Source: CAXXOK01 sp964640955
Lineage (GTDB): Bacteria > Bacillota > Clostridia > Christensenellales > Aristaeellaceae
DNA: 64,000 nt
Reading direction: 5' to 3'
Assembly: GCA_964640955.1 (NCBI GenBank)
Contig: CAZXJI010000008.1
Coordinates: 62,001 to 126,000 of the forward strand
Part shown: one piece after another, positions 10,322-21,709 of the stretch
Numbering within the stretch: position 1 is the stretch's first letter
Layout: every line of letters begins with the position of its first letter
Made by a program: the position numbers and the translations under genes
Notes under the pieces: generated by a model
Seen by the model: the letters and a program-made list of their open reading frames with translations, nothing else
What the model was told of the DNA's origin: nothing
Databases searched by the model: none

Positions 10322-10801
10322 TCATTCGTCGTCGGAAGCGTCCGCGCCGGGCTCCCGGCGCGCCTGAAAAAAGGCGGTCAGCAGCGCCTGCGCTTCTTCC
10401 TCCAGCAGGCCGCCCACGCAGCGCAGACGCCAGAAGAAGGAAGGGTCGGACGCGAGGGCGTAGACGCTTTCGCAGCAGCCCTGCCGCTCGTCGGTGGCAC
10501 CGAAGAAGCACGCGCCGAGCTTCGCCATGACCATCGCGCCCGCGCACATGGGGCAGGGCTCCAGCGTCGTGTACAGCGTGCAGTCGGAAAGGCGGCGGTT
10601 ATGGAGCTTCGCGGCCGCTTCCCGCAGGACGAGCATCTCCGCGTGCGCCGTGGGGTCCTGCAACTGCTCCCGGCGGTTGTGCGCCCGCGCGATGACCTCG
10701 CCGTTTCGCACGAGCACCGCCCCTACGGGGATTTCGCCTTCCCGGGCGGCAATTTCGGCCTCGTTGAGCGCCAGGCGCATGAAACCTTCGTGCCCGCTCA
10801 C
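10322..10801 (-). CDS. tadA: tRNA adenosine(34) deaminase
   Basis: Converts A34 to inosine in the wobble position of tRNA-Arg(ACG). The catalytic core shows His53-Ala-Glu55 (TAHAEML) and the zinc cysteines Cys83 and Cys86 in EPCPMCAGAM, spaced as in TadA. At 159 residues it is normal length. The GTG start overlaps the stop codon of the upstream capD-like gene as GTGA, so the two are translationally coupled. The related cytosine or guanine deaminases lack this overall match, particularly the HNRREQLQDPTAHAE context. Confidence 0.92.
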   Translation of the reverse strand: MSGHEGFMRLALNEAEIAAREGEIPVGAVLVRNGEVIARAHNRREQLQDPTAHAEMLVLREAAAKLHNRRLSDCTLYTTLEPCPMCAGAMVMAKLGACFFGATDERQGCCESVYALASDPSFFWRLRCVGGLLEEEAQALLTAFFQARREPGADASDDE

Positions 10802-12759
10802 GACGCGCCGCTCCCGCCCGCCGCGTAATCGGCGCTGGCCTGCGCCGTTTTGCGGGCCGCGTCCGCGCGGCGGTTGACCTCCTCGGGCGACTGGTAGGTG
10901 GGCACGAGCCGGCGCAGCAGGGCGCGCATGTCGCCCTCTTCCTCGATGCAGGCGCGCAGGGACGAAAGCATGGTTTCCATCGCTTCCATCGTGACGACCT
11001 CCGGCTTGGTAACGAAAATCTTGGGCAGGTCGGTGCGCACGATGTTCTCGCCGTCGGTTAAAAGCTCCTCGTAAAGCTTCTCGCCGGGGCGCAGGCCGGT
11101 GCAGACGATGTCGATCTTCTTTTGCCCACCCTGCGCGGCGTACAGCTGGATCATGCGCTCGGCCAGCTCCTTGATGCGCACGGGCCGGCCCATGTCCAGC
11201 ATGAACAGCTCGCCGCCGTGGGCGATGGAGGCGGCCTGCAGCACGAGGCTCGCGGCCTCGGGCATGGTCATGAAATAGCGGATGATGTCCGGGTGGGTCA
11301 GCGTAACCGGCCCGCCCGCGCGAATCTGCTGCTCGAATTTCGGCACCACGCTGCCGTGGGAACCCAGAACGTTGCCGAAGCGCACGGCGGTAAACTCGGT
11401 CTTCCCCTGTGCGTTCAGCGCCTGTATGATCATCTCCGCCATGCGTTTGGTGGCGCCCATCACGTTGGTGGGGTTCACGGCCTTGTCGGTGGAGATCATC
11501 ACGAAGCGTTTGACGCCCTGCGCCATGGCGACCGTCGCGGCGGTGTAGGTGCCCAGCACGTTGTTCTTCGCCGCCTGTGCGGGGCAGGACTCCATGAGCG
11601 GAACGTGCTTGTGCGCGGCGGCGTGCAGCACCACCTCGGGGCGGTGCTCGGCCATGACCTCGCGCAGGCGGCGCTCGTCCTGCGTGGAGCCCACGCAGAG
11701 GATGAGCCGCTCGTCCAACGGGTCCGGGCAGCGCTCCTGCAATTCGGTAAACAGGTCGTACATGTAGTTTTCGCTGATGTCGTACAGCACCAGCTTGCGG
11801 GGCTCAAAAGCCATCAGCTGGCGGCACAGCTCCCCGCCGATGGAACCGCCCCCGCCGGTGATGAGCACGGTTTTGCCGCTGAAATAGGCGGCCGTCCGCG
11901 TCATGTCCAGCTGCTCCTCCGGGCGGCCGAGCAGATCACCGATGTCGATGTCGCGCACATCGCTCCGGTCCTCGCCGCTGCGCACGTCCTGGGGCGCGGT
12001 GACGCGGCGCACGCGGCAGCCGGTGGACAGGCACGCCTCGATCAGCGGCTGCAGCTCCCCGTTGGGCGTGGCAATGGCGATGATGATGTCGTCGATCGCG
12101 TATTCCTTGGCGTACGCGGCGACCCTGTCGGTGCCGGGCAGCACGCGCACGCCGCTGATGCGCGCGCCCGTGCGGGAGGGATCGTCGTCCACGGCGAGCA
12201 CGGGAACGCTGCCCCGGTAGCGGCCGTTTTTCATTTCACGGATCACGTTGGCGCCCGCCCAGCCCGCGCCCACGACCATCGTGCGGCGCACCGTCTCCCG
12301 CGCGCCGCGCTGGAAGGGGTGCCGTCCGCGCGTCAGGATGATGCGGAAGGCGTAGCGCGAGCCGCCCACCACGGCCGTCAGCAGCACCCAGTACAACAGG
12401 TATACCGTGCGGTGCAGCAGGTGGTTGTTCACCGGCTGGGTGAAGGCGTACATGATCAGCGAGTACAGGTAGGTCGCCACCGCCCCGACCAGCGTCGAAA
12501 GCACGATCTGCGGAACGCTGTCGGCCGAGGCGTACTGCCACATGTTGCTGTACAGCCCGAACGCCCAGAAGGACAGGATGCACAGAAGCGTCATGACCGG
12601 CGCGATGTTTACATAACGCTGAAAAAAGACCGCCGGGATCTGCGCCTCGAAGCGGAGCTGCTGGGCCAGGATCATCGCCAGGTTGCACAGCACCGCGTCG
12701 GTCAGCACCCACAGCGCCGTGCGCAGGGTGGACGTAAGCCTCGCCTTGCCTGATGTCAT
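10798..12759 (-). CDS. CapD-type nucleoside-diphosphate-sugar 4,6-dehydratase/epimerase
   Basis: Membrane-bound UDP-sugar modifying enzyme for surface polysaccharide or glycan synthesis. The N-terminal 140 or so residues carry four hydrophobic segments. A Rossmann-like domain follows (about 140-270). Then comes the SDR catalytic domain starting at GKTVLITGGGGSIGGELCRQ, with the later MISTDKAVNPTNVMGATKR stretch containing the TDK site of the CapD/FlaA1/PglF group. The start at 12759 is chosen because GGAGG lies eight bases upstream; reading further back gives only a GC-biased extension. The product is 653 residues. A typical activity is UDP-GlcNAc 4,6-dehydration, but the sugar is not determined. 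Confidence 0.9.
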   Translation of the reverse strand: MTSGKARLTSTLRTALWVLTDAVLCNLAMILAQQLRFEAQIPAVFFQRYVNIAPVMTLLCILSFWAFGLYSNMWQYASADSVPQIVLSTLVGAVATYLYSLIMYAFTQPVNNHLLHRTVYLLYWVLLTAVVGGSRYAFRIILTRGRHPFQRGARETVRRTMVVGAGWAGANVIREMKNGRYRGSVPVLAVDDDPSRTGARISGVRVLPGTDRVAAYAKEYAIDDIIIAIATPNGELQPLIEACLSTGCRVRRVTAPQDVRSGEDRSDVRDIDIGDLLGRPEEQLDMTRTAAYFSGKTVLITGGGGSIGGELCRQLMAFEPRKLVLYDISENYMYDLFTELQERCPDPLDERLILCVGSTQDERRLREVMAEHRPEVVLHAAAHKHVPLMESCPAQAAKNNVLGTYTAATVAMAQGVKRFVMISTDKAVNPTNVMGATKRMAEMIIQALNAQGKTEFTAVRFGNVLGSHGSVVPKFEQQIRAGGPVTLTHPDIIRYFMTMPEAASLVLQAASIAHGGELFMLDMGRPVRIKELAERMIQLYAAQGGQKKIDIVCTGLRPGEKLYEELLTDGENIVRTDLPKIFVTKPEVVTMEAMETMLSSLRACIEEEGDMRALLRRLVPTYQSPEEVNRRADAARKTAQASADYAAGGSGAS

Positions 12760-12857
12760 CGGGTACGCCTCCGAGCTGAAACGGTTTGCGCGCCGAAAAA
12801 CCGCCTGCATCCCCGCGCGTACGCGGGCGGCGGTGGGAGAACGGCGTTCACACGGGT

Positions 12858-12863
12858 ATTTTA
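12858..12863 (-). promoter_or_regulatory. Extended -10 promoter upstream of the capD-like gene
   Basis: Minus-strand TGCTAAAAT gives an extended -10 (TAAAAT at 12858-12863) about 100 bases before the start at 12759. No good -35 is visible. It lies in the gap after lepA. Confidence 0.5.
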
Positions 12864-12910
12864 GCACAGAACGGGCGGAAAGGAAAGCGCGGGGGCCAAA
12901 AGGCGCCCGA

Positions 12911-14719
<1,809 letters not shown>

Positions 14720-14813
14720 GCGTTGCCTCCGGTCGCCTGCCCGCTCCGGCGATCTGGCCGGGCGGCGGGGCGAAAAATGGTAAAAAGGATCGTGCGCCGT
14801 GGATGCACGCTTC

Positions 14814-14842
14814 ATCATACCGTATTTTGGCCGGCTTGGCAA
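14814..14842 (-). promoter_or_regulatory. lepA promoter
   Basis: Minus-strand -35 TTGCCA (14837-14842), 17-bp spacer, -10 TATGAT (14814-14819). It is almost back to back with the hemW promoter on the other strand. Confidence 0.75.
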
Positions 14843-14859
14843 TCCGTTTCGGCACATCG

Positions 14860-14888
14860 TGGTCAAACGCCCGCGCAAGCGGTATAAT
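14860..14888 (+). promoter_or_regulatory. hemW promoter
   Basis: -35 TGGTCA (14860-14865), 17-bp spacer, perfect -10 TATAAT (14883-14888). The ATG follows 36 bases after the -10. Confidence 0.7.
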
Positions 14889-14924
14889 GGTTGCGCCGCC
14901 CGGACGCGGGCGGGGGAGGAAACG

Positions 14925-16145
14925 ATGCTTTCATTATATATTCATTTCCCGTTCTGCGTGCGCAAGTGTGCCTACTGCGACTTCTGCTCGACGGCAGCCG
15001 GGGAGGGGGAGATCGCGGCGTACTGCGGCGCGCTGATCCGGGAGATTGAGCGGATGGCGGAGCAATACGGCGGCGAACCGGTGGATACGGTGTTTCTGGG
15101 CGGGGGCACGCCCTCGGTGGTGCCCCCGGAGCCGTTTGCGGCGGTGCTGAACGCCCTGCGGGCGCGGTTTGCCATCCGGCCGGACGCGGAGTTCACGAGC
15201 GAAACCAACCCCGGCACGCTGACGCCCGCGTGGCTTAACGCGTTCCTCTTTGCCGGGGGCAACCGCCTGTCCGTGGGCGTGCAGGCCAAGCAGGAACGGC
15301 TTTTGCGTGTGCTGGGACGCATTCACACGTTCGATCAGGCGCTTTCCGCGCTGGAGACGGCGAAGCGGGCTGGCATCGGCAATATAAACGCGGACGCGAT
15401 GTTCGGCCTGCCGACGCAGACGCTTACGGACTATCTGGACACGCTCTGGGCGTTCGCGGACGCGGGCGTCACGCACGTTTCCGCCTATTCGCTGATTTTG
15501 GAGGAGGGCACGCCGCTGTACGAAAGCGTCCGCAGCGGGGCCCTGGCCCTGCCCGGCGAGGATGAGACGGCCGACATGATGGAGGCGGGCGTGGACAGGC
15601 TGGAAGCGCTGGGCTACCGGCGTTATGAGATTTCCAACTTCGCCCGGCCCGGGTACGCCTGCCGCCACAACCTGGGCTACTGGCGGCAGAAGCGCTATCT
15701 GGGGCTGGGCGCGAGCGCCGCGAGCCTCCTGCCCGCGCCGCCGGGGGCGGCGGACGCGGCCTACCTGCGCAGAACGAACACCGGCGACGTGCGCGCCTAC
15801 GTGGGCGCGCTGCAAGCGGGTCGGCTGCCCCCCGCCGAAACGCAGATCGTTACCCCCAGGGAAGCGATGTTCGAAACCGTCCTGCTGGGGCTGCGCACGG
15901 TGGAAGGCGTGCGCTACGCCGATTTCGAGCGCCTCCACGGCGTCGCGCTTTCCTCGGTGTACGGGGAGGCGATCGATCGCCTCCGGACGCAGGGTCTGCT
16001 CGCGCCCGCGGGGAATGCCGACCCGCGCCTCGCGCTGACCCGGCGGGGGCTTGCGCTGCAAAACACGGCGCTGATGGCCTTCATGGAGGCGGATCGCGGC
16101 TCCGGCGCCCCGCGGGGCGCCGATCCGGACACCCGCCCGACGTAA
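14925..16145 (+). CDS. hemW: HemW-like radical SAM protein (heme chaperone family)
   Basis: Radical SAM protein of the HemN/HemW family. The iron-sulfur ligands are Cys11, Cys15 and Cys18 in FPFCVRKCAYCDFC. The GGGTPS motif follows (about residue 61), with the HemN-like C-terminal domain at the end. Position next to lepA and hrcA is typical of HemW rather than the true coproporphyrinogen dehydrogenase HemN. HemW binds heme and is proposed to deliver it to respiratory enzymes. The start at 14925 follows GGGGGAGGA; the product is 406 residues. The last 15 codons contain a perfect 20-bp palindrome (16103-16122). Confidence 0.9.
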   Translation: MLSLYIHFPFCVRKCAYCDFCSTAAGEGEIAAYCGALIREIERMAEQYGGEPVDTVFLGGGTPSVVPPEPFAAVLNALRARFAIRPDAEFTSETNPGTLTPAWLNAFLFAGGNRLSVGVQAKQERLLRVLGRIHTFDQALSALETAKRAGIGNINADAMFGLPTQTLTDYLDTLWAFADAGVTHVSAYSLILEEGTPLYESVRSGALALPGEDETADMMEAGVDRLEALGYRRYEISNFARPGYACRHNLGYWRQKRYLGLGASAASLLPAPPGAADAAYLRRTNTGDVRAYVGALQAGRLPPAETQIVTPREAMFETVLLGLRTVEGVRYADFERLHGVALSSVYGEAIDRLRTQGLLAPAGNADPRLALTRRGLALQNTALMAFMEADRGSGAPRGADPDTRPT

Positions 16146-16292
16146 GGCGTCCGGACGGCCGCCGCCGCGGGGGACGGGATGCACAAAGTCTGGCCGTTAT
16201 TTTGGTCAGAAATAGTCAGAAACCACTTCAAAGCCTTTTGAAATAAGGGTTTCATAAATGTGAACAATTCTAAAATTTGCCCTCTCCAATGC

Positions 16293-16321
16293 TTGACAAA
16301 ACCGGGAAACAGGCATATGAT
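16293..16321 (+). promoter_or_regulatory. hrcA-grpE-dnaK promoter
   Basis: Consensus -35 TTGACA (16293-16298), 17-bp spacer, -10 TATGAT (16316-16321). The CIRCE operator begins nine bases downstream of the -10, over the transcription start. AT-rich DNA upstream (about 16200-16290) includes a direct repeat of GTCAGAAA with a 10-bp period. Confidence 0.88.
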
Positions 16322-16330
16322 AGGTCCATG

Positions 16331-16357
16331 TTAGCACTCACACCAAACGAGTGCTAA
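16331..16357. promoter_or_regulatory. CIRCE operator (HrcA binding site)
   Basis: A perfect CIRCE: TTAGCACTC (16331-16339), nine-base spacer, GAGTGCTAA (16349-16357). HrcA binds it to repress the heat-shock operon, and its position downstream of the -10 allows direct blocking of the promoter. Confidence 0.98.
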
Positions 16358-16407
16358 CAAAAACCGCGAAAGACACGGACCATTCAGCCGGGAGGAGGGG
16401 GCGCAAG

Positions 16408-17433
16408 ATGTTGGACGCACGCAAGTTTCGCATTCTGCAGGCCATCATCGACGACTATATCCTCACGGCCATTCCCGTGGGCAGCCGGACCCTCTCCAAG
16501 AAATACGACATGGGGCTGAGTTCGGCCACGATCCGCAACGAGATGAGCGACCTGGAGGAGCTGGGCTACCTGGATCAGCCCCACGTCAGCGCCGGGCGCG
16601 TGCCCAGTGCGAAAGCCTACCGGCTTTACGTCGATCAGCTGCTGCAGACCGGGAGGATCCACACCCTCGACGCCGACAGCATCCGCGCGCACTTCACCGA
16701 CCGCGCCGGAAAAATGGAGGACGTCGTCAACCGCGCCGCGCAGGTGCTGAGCTCCATCACCCATTACACTTCGCTGGTCATGACGCCCGCGGGCGGGGAG
16801 ATGCGCGTGCGCACCCTGCAGCTGGTGCCGGTCAACCAAAGCAGCGCCCTGCTGGTCATCGTTACCGACAGCGGCATCGTGCGGGACTCGGTCATCCACG
16901 TGGACAGCGAGCTGGACGCCGACGCGCTCTACTCCGTCAGCCGGATGCTGACCGAGCGCCTTTCCGGCCACACGCTTGGCGAAGCGCTGAACCTGCTCAA
17001 GGGTATGTCCCGCGAGTTTGCGGAAAAGCGCGCGCTTCTGAGCGGCATCGGCGAGCTGGTCGAGGACGTGGAAAACCGTCAGGCCAAGACGCGCATCGCC
17101 TTCGGCGGCCCCAGCAACATCCTGAACTTCCCGGAATACAACGACGTGGAAAAGGCGCGGGCCTTCCTGTCGCTTCTGGAAAGCAAGGACACGCTGCTCT
17201 CGCTGCTCCGGCAGCGGCAGAACGTGGCCTTCACCGTACGCATCGGCCCCGAGACGGGCGTGCCGGAGCTCAGGGAGTGCTCCCTGGTCACCGCCACCTA
17301 CTCGCTGGACGATAAGACCCACGGCACCATCGGCGTCATCGGCCCTACGCGCATGGAATACGGGCGCGTGCTGAGCGTGCTCAGCGCCATGGGCGAGCAG
17401 CTGACCCGGCTGTTTTCGCAGGATAAGGAGTGA
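16408..17433 (+). CDS. hrcA: Heat-inducible transcription repressor HrcA
   Basis: Represses its own operon by binding CIRCE and is kept active by GroEL or DnaK. The N-terminal winged helix has the expected RKFRILQAIIDDYILTAIPV and SSATIRNEMSDLEELGYL. The C-terminal GAF-like domain ends with GTIGVIGPTRMEYGRVLSVL, a strong family signature. The start at 16408 follows GGAGGAGGGG; a GTG further upstream overlaps the CIRCE and is not likely used. The product is 341 residues. Its stop overlaps the potential GTG upstream of grpE. Confidence 0.97.
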   Translation: MLDARKFRILQAIIDDYILTAIPVGSRTLSKKYDMGLSSATIRNEMSDLEELGYLDQPHVSAGRVPSAKAYRLYVDQLLQTGRIHTLDADSIRAHFTDRAGKMEDVVNRAAQVLSSITHYTSLVMTPAGGEMRVRTLQLVPVNQSSALLVIVTDSGIVRDSVIHVDSELDADALYSVSRMLTERLSGHTLGEALNLLKGMSREFAEKRALLSGIGELVEDVENRQAKTRIAFGGPSNILNFPEYNDVEKARAFLSLLESKDTLLSLLRQRQNVAFTVRIGPETGVPELRECSLVTATYSLDDKTHGTIGVIGPTRMEYGRVLSVLSAMGEQLTRLFSQDKE

Positions 17434-17438
17434 CGGCC

Positions 17439-18122
17439 ATGGCCGCGAGAACGAAAACCCATCAGAACGGGGGTAGAAAGCAAACCATGCACCCTGATCA
17501 CGACACCCGCGGACGCAAGGACGCCCAAGGGACCAACCCCGCCGCCGAAGAGGAACTGGAAGCGGTAGACGCGATGGCCGAGGAAGTGGACGAAGCCACG
17601 CCCTCCGTCGCGGGCGAGGAGGCCGCCGCCGAAAAGGCGCAGGCCGAAACCCAGACCGTGGAAGCGGAACTCACCGAGGCGCTCGCCGCGGCCAACGCCA
17701 AGGCGGACGAGTATTTGAACCTCGCCCAGCGCGTGCAGGCGGATTTCGACAACTACCGCCGCCGCAACCAGAACGTGCGCGCCGAAGCGTACGAGGACGG
17801 CGCCAGAGCCTTCATCACCACGCTTTTGCCGGTGTTGGACAATCTGGAGCGCGCCGTGGACGCCGCGGACGCAAGCAGCGAGCAATCCCTGCGCGAAGGC
17901 GTGGAGATGGTCAAAAAGCAGCTTTCCGAGGCGCTGACCAAGCGGGGGGTGACCCCCATCGCCCGCAGGGGCGAGAAGTTCGACCCCAACCTGGAGAACG
18001 CCGTGATGCGCGGCGCGCCGGAGGACGGCGAGCCGGGCACCGTGTGCGAAGTGCTCCAGAAGGGCTATCAAATGGGCGGAAGCGTTCTGCGCCACGCGAT
18101 GGTCAAAGTCGTTCCCGACTGA
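17439..18122 (+). CDS. grpE: Nucleotide exchange factor GrpE
   Basis: Releases ADP from DnaK. The N-terminal 80 residues are acidic and Ala/Glu rich, as in Firmicutes GrpE, and lead into the long coiled-coil helix (about 85-130, with NLAQRVQADFDNYRRR). The beta domain ends with the family signature KGYQMGGSVLRHAMVKVV. Start choice: the ATG at 17439 lies eight bases after AAGGAG. A GTG at 17430 overlapping the hrcA stop and an ATG at 17487 are alternatives. The product is 227 residues. Confidence 0.95.
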   Translation: MAARTKTHQNGGRKQTMHPDHDTRGRKDAQGTNPAAEEELEAVDAMAEEVDEATPSVAGEEAAAEKAQAETQTVEAELTEALAAANAKADEYLNLAQRVQADFDNYRRRNQNVRAEAYEDGARAFITTLLPVLDNLERAVDAADASSEQSLREGVEMVKKQLSEALTKRGVTPIARRGEKFDPNLENAVMRGAPEDGEPGTVCEVLQKGYQMGGSVLRHAMVKVVPD

Positions 18123-18130
18123 TTTGCGCA

Positions 18131-18204
18131 GGCTGCCTCGCAGCCGACGGCATTCCGGCCGAAGGAAACGGCGATCCCCCCGCGGTGAAGGGACAGCGTC
18201 CCTT
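18131..18204. repeat. Small hairpins in the grpE-dnaK gap
   Basis: GGCTGC and GCAGCC flank CTC (18131-18145), and AAGGGAC and GTCCCTT flank AGC (18188-18204). Neither has a T-tract. They may tune mRNA stability between grpE and dnaK; otherwise the 150-base gap shows nothing. Confidence 0.4.
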
Positions 18205-18273
18205 TCCGACATAAAACCCCCGTGAATATCGACATTTTGCGTAACCCGCAAGCATTTTGAGGAGGAAACGTAT

Positions 18274-20109
<1,836 letters not shown>

Positions 20110-20120
20110 CGGTCACGGCG

Positions 20121-20180
20121 GTCGCGTACGCTCCCTTTGGGGAGGGGACGGTCGCATTCGCTCCCTTTGGGGAAGGGATT
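20121..20180 (+). repeat. Two tandem 30-bp repeat units after dnaK
   Basis: Units 20121-20150 and 20151-20180 match at 25 of 30 positions. Each contains CTCCC and GGGAG around a TTTG loop. A related palindrome (CTTCCCC/GGGGAAG) follows at about 20199-20213. They are the first part of the 337-base dnaK-dnaJ gap. Confidence 0.7.
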
Positions 20181-20265
20181 GCGATCCTCTCCCCAACCTT
20201 CCCCGGGGGAAGGACGGAAGCGATTGATGGTTGTAAAACCAGATAGCAACGATTATCATGAGATA

Positions 20266-20393
20266 AGCCGGAGGGCTTTGGCCCTCCGGCTGAAATCCGA
20301 AACCGACGACATGTGCGTCGGTTTCGGAACCTTGCGAAGCAAGGGTTCCTTACGCCGTTCATCGACCGTGAGCAAGGCGAACAAATGAACGGC
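20266..20393 (+). repeat. Modular palindromic element, copy A
   Basis: Four successive hairpins. The first has an 11-bp stem with TTTG loop (20266-20291). The second has a 13-bp stem around ACATGTG (20296-20328). The third pairs GGAACCTTGC with GCAAGGGTTCC (20326-20349), and the fourth pairs GCCGTTCAT with ATGAACGGC (20354-20393). The 64-base core at 20291-20354 recurs inverted at 58157-58222 with five substitutions and two single-base gaps. This indicates a dispersed repeat family. Confidence 0.8.
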
Positions 20394-20401
20394 GCAATAT
20401 C

Positions 20402-20426
20402 AAAAAAGTAGCACGGCTACTTTTTT
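20402..20426 (+). terminator. Intrinsic terminator or attenuator just before dnaJ
   Basis: AAAAAAGTAGC and GCTACTTTTTT form a perfect 11-bp stem with an ACG loop and a six-T end. It lies only 20 bases before the dnaJ start codon, so dnaJ expression from the upstream promoter would need read-through. The A-tract makes it bidirectional in form. Confidence 0.75.
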
Positions 20427-20446
20427 GACACGAAGTAGGTGAGCAT

Positions 20447-21568
20447 TTGGCTAAACGTGATTATTACGAGGTGCTCGGCGTGCCCAAAACGGCTACCGAC
20501 GCCGAGATAAAAGCCGCATACCGCAAAAAAGCCAAGGAATGCCATCCCGATCTGCACCCCAACGATCATTCCGCCGACGCGCGCTTCAAGGAGCTCAACG
20601 AGGCCAACGAGGTTTTGAGCGACCCGGAGAAGCGCGCCAAGTATGATCAGTTCGGTTTCGACGGCCCTAACGTGCAGGGCTTCGGCGGCGCGGGGGATTT
20701 TGGCGGCTTCAGCGGCGGTTTCGGCGATTTCGGCAGCATCTTCGATTCGATTTTCGGCGGCGGCATGGGCGGCGGCGCGCACCGGCAGGGCCCCGCTCAG
20801 GGGGACGACCTGCGCCACGATATCGCCATAACGTTTGAGGAGGCCGCTTTCGGCTGCCAGAAGACGTTCGAATTTTACCGCAACGAGAACTGCGAAACCT
20901 GCCAAGGCACGGGCGCCAAGCCCGGCACCAGCGCGCAGACCTGCCCCATGTGCCACGGCACGGGCCAGGTGCGCCAGAGCGGCGGCTTCATGGTCACGGT
21001 GCGCACCTGCCCCACCTGCCACGGCGAGGGCAAGATCGTCAAAGAGAAATGTACGGCCTGCCAGGGCACCGGACGCGTGCGCAAACGCCGCACCGCGACG
21101 GTGAAGATTCCCGCGGGCATCGACAACGGCCAGACCATCGTCATGCGCGGGCAGGGCGAGCCGGGGGCGCACGGCGGCCCCAACGGCGACCTGTACGTGC
21201 GCGTTACGGTCCGGCCGCATAAGCTGTTCCGGCGCGACGGAACGACGCTGCTTTTGGATCTGCCCATCACCCTTACGCAGGCGGCGTTGGGCGCGGACCT
21301 CGACGTGCCCACGCTCAAGCAGGCGGTGAAGTACCGCATTCCCGAAGGCACGCAGAACGACGCGGAATTCCGCCTGAAAGGCTACGGCATGCCCAGCCTG
21401 CGCGGCGGGGCGCCCGGCGACCTGGTGGTGCGCGTGAAGGTCGAGGTGCCCAAACGCCTGAGCGAAAAGCAGAAGCAGCTGCTCCGCCAGCTGGAGGAGA
21501 GCATGTCGGGCCGCGAATACGCGGGCAACAAATCCTTTCTGGACAAGCTGAAGGGCATGTTCCCGTAA
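20447..21568 (+). CDS. dnaJ: Chaperone protein DnaJ (Hsp40)
   Basis: Co-chaperone that stimulates DnaK ATPase. The J domain (1-70) has YYEVLGVPKTATDAEIK and the HPD motif in CHPDLHPND. A Gly/Phe-rich segment follows (about 75-115). The zinc-finger region has four C-x2-C-x-G-x-G repeats (CETCQGTG, CPMCHGTG, CPTCHGEG, CTACQGTG; about 145-210). The C-terminal substrate domains follow. The start is TTG at 20447, the only position giving a proper J-domain N-terminus, with AGGTGA upstream. The product is 373 residues. A strong hairpin separates it from dnaK. Confidence 0.97.
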   Translation: MAKRDYYEVLGVPKTATDAEIKAAYRKKAKECHPDLHPNDHSADARFKELNEANEVLSDPEKRAKYDQFGFDGPNVQGFGGAGDFGGFSGGFGDFGSIFDSIFGGGMGGGAHRQGPAQGDDLRHDIAITFEEAAFGCQKTFEFYRNENCETCQGTGAKPGTSAQTCPMCHGTGQVRQSGGFMVTVRTCPTCHGEGKIVKEKCTACQGTGRVRKRRTATVKIPAGIDNGQTIVMRGQGEPGAHGGPNGDLYVRVTVRPHKLFRRDGTTLLLDLPITLTQAALGADLDVPTLKQAVKYRIPEGTQNDAEFRLKGYGMPSLRGGAPGDLVVRVKVEVPKRLSEKQKQLLRQLEESMSGREYAGNKSFLDKLKGMFP

Positions 21569-21585
21569 GCGGGGCGGCAGTCGTC

Positions 21586-21614
21586 TTGCGCGGGGAACGC
21601 CCCTGTGGTATGCT
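21586..21614 (+). promoter_or_regulatory. Candidate prmA promoter
   Basis: -35 TTGCGC (21586-21591), 17-bp spacer, -10 TATGCT (21609-21614), right after the dnaJ stop. It would give the prmA-rsmE-mtaB-HIT genes a heat-independent transcript. Confidence 0.6.
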
Positions 21615-21652
21615 ACAACGGAAGAAACGAACGCCGGTTAACATCGGCGGAA

Positions 21653-21680
21653 CGCGAGAGGGCTGATTAGCCCTCTCGCG
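21653..21680 (+). repeat. 12-bp hairpin in the prmA leader
   Basis: CGCGAGAGGGCT and AGCCCTCTCGCG flank a GATT loop, 30 bases before the prmA start. No T-tract follows, so it may be an RNA stability element or another member of the local palindrome set. Confidence 0.55.
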
Positions 21681-21709
21681 GCCGTGTAACCGCAAGGAGG
21701 ACGGGCCCC

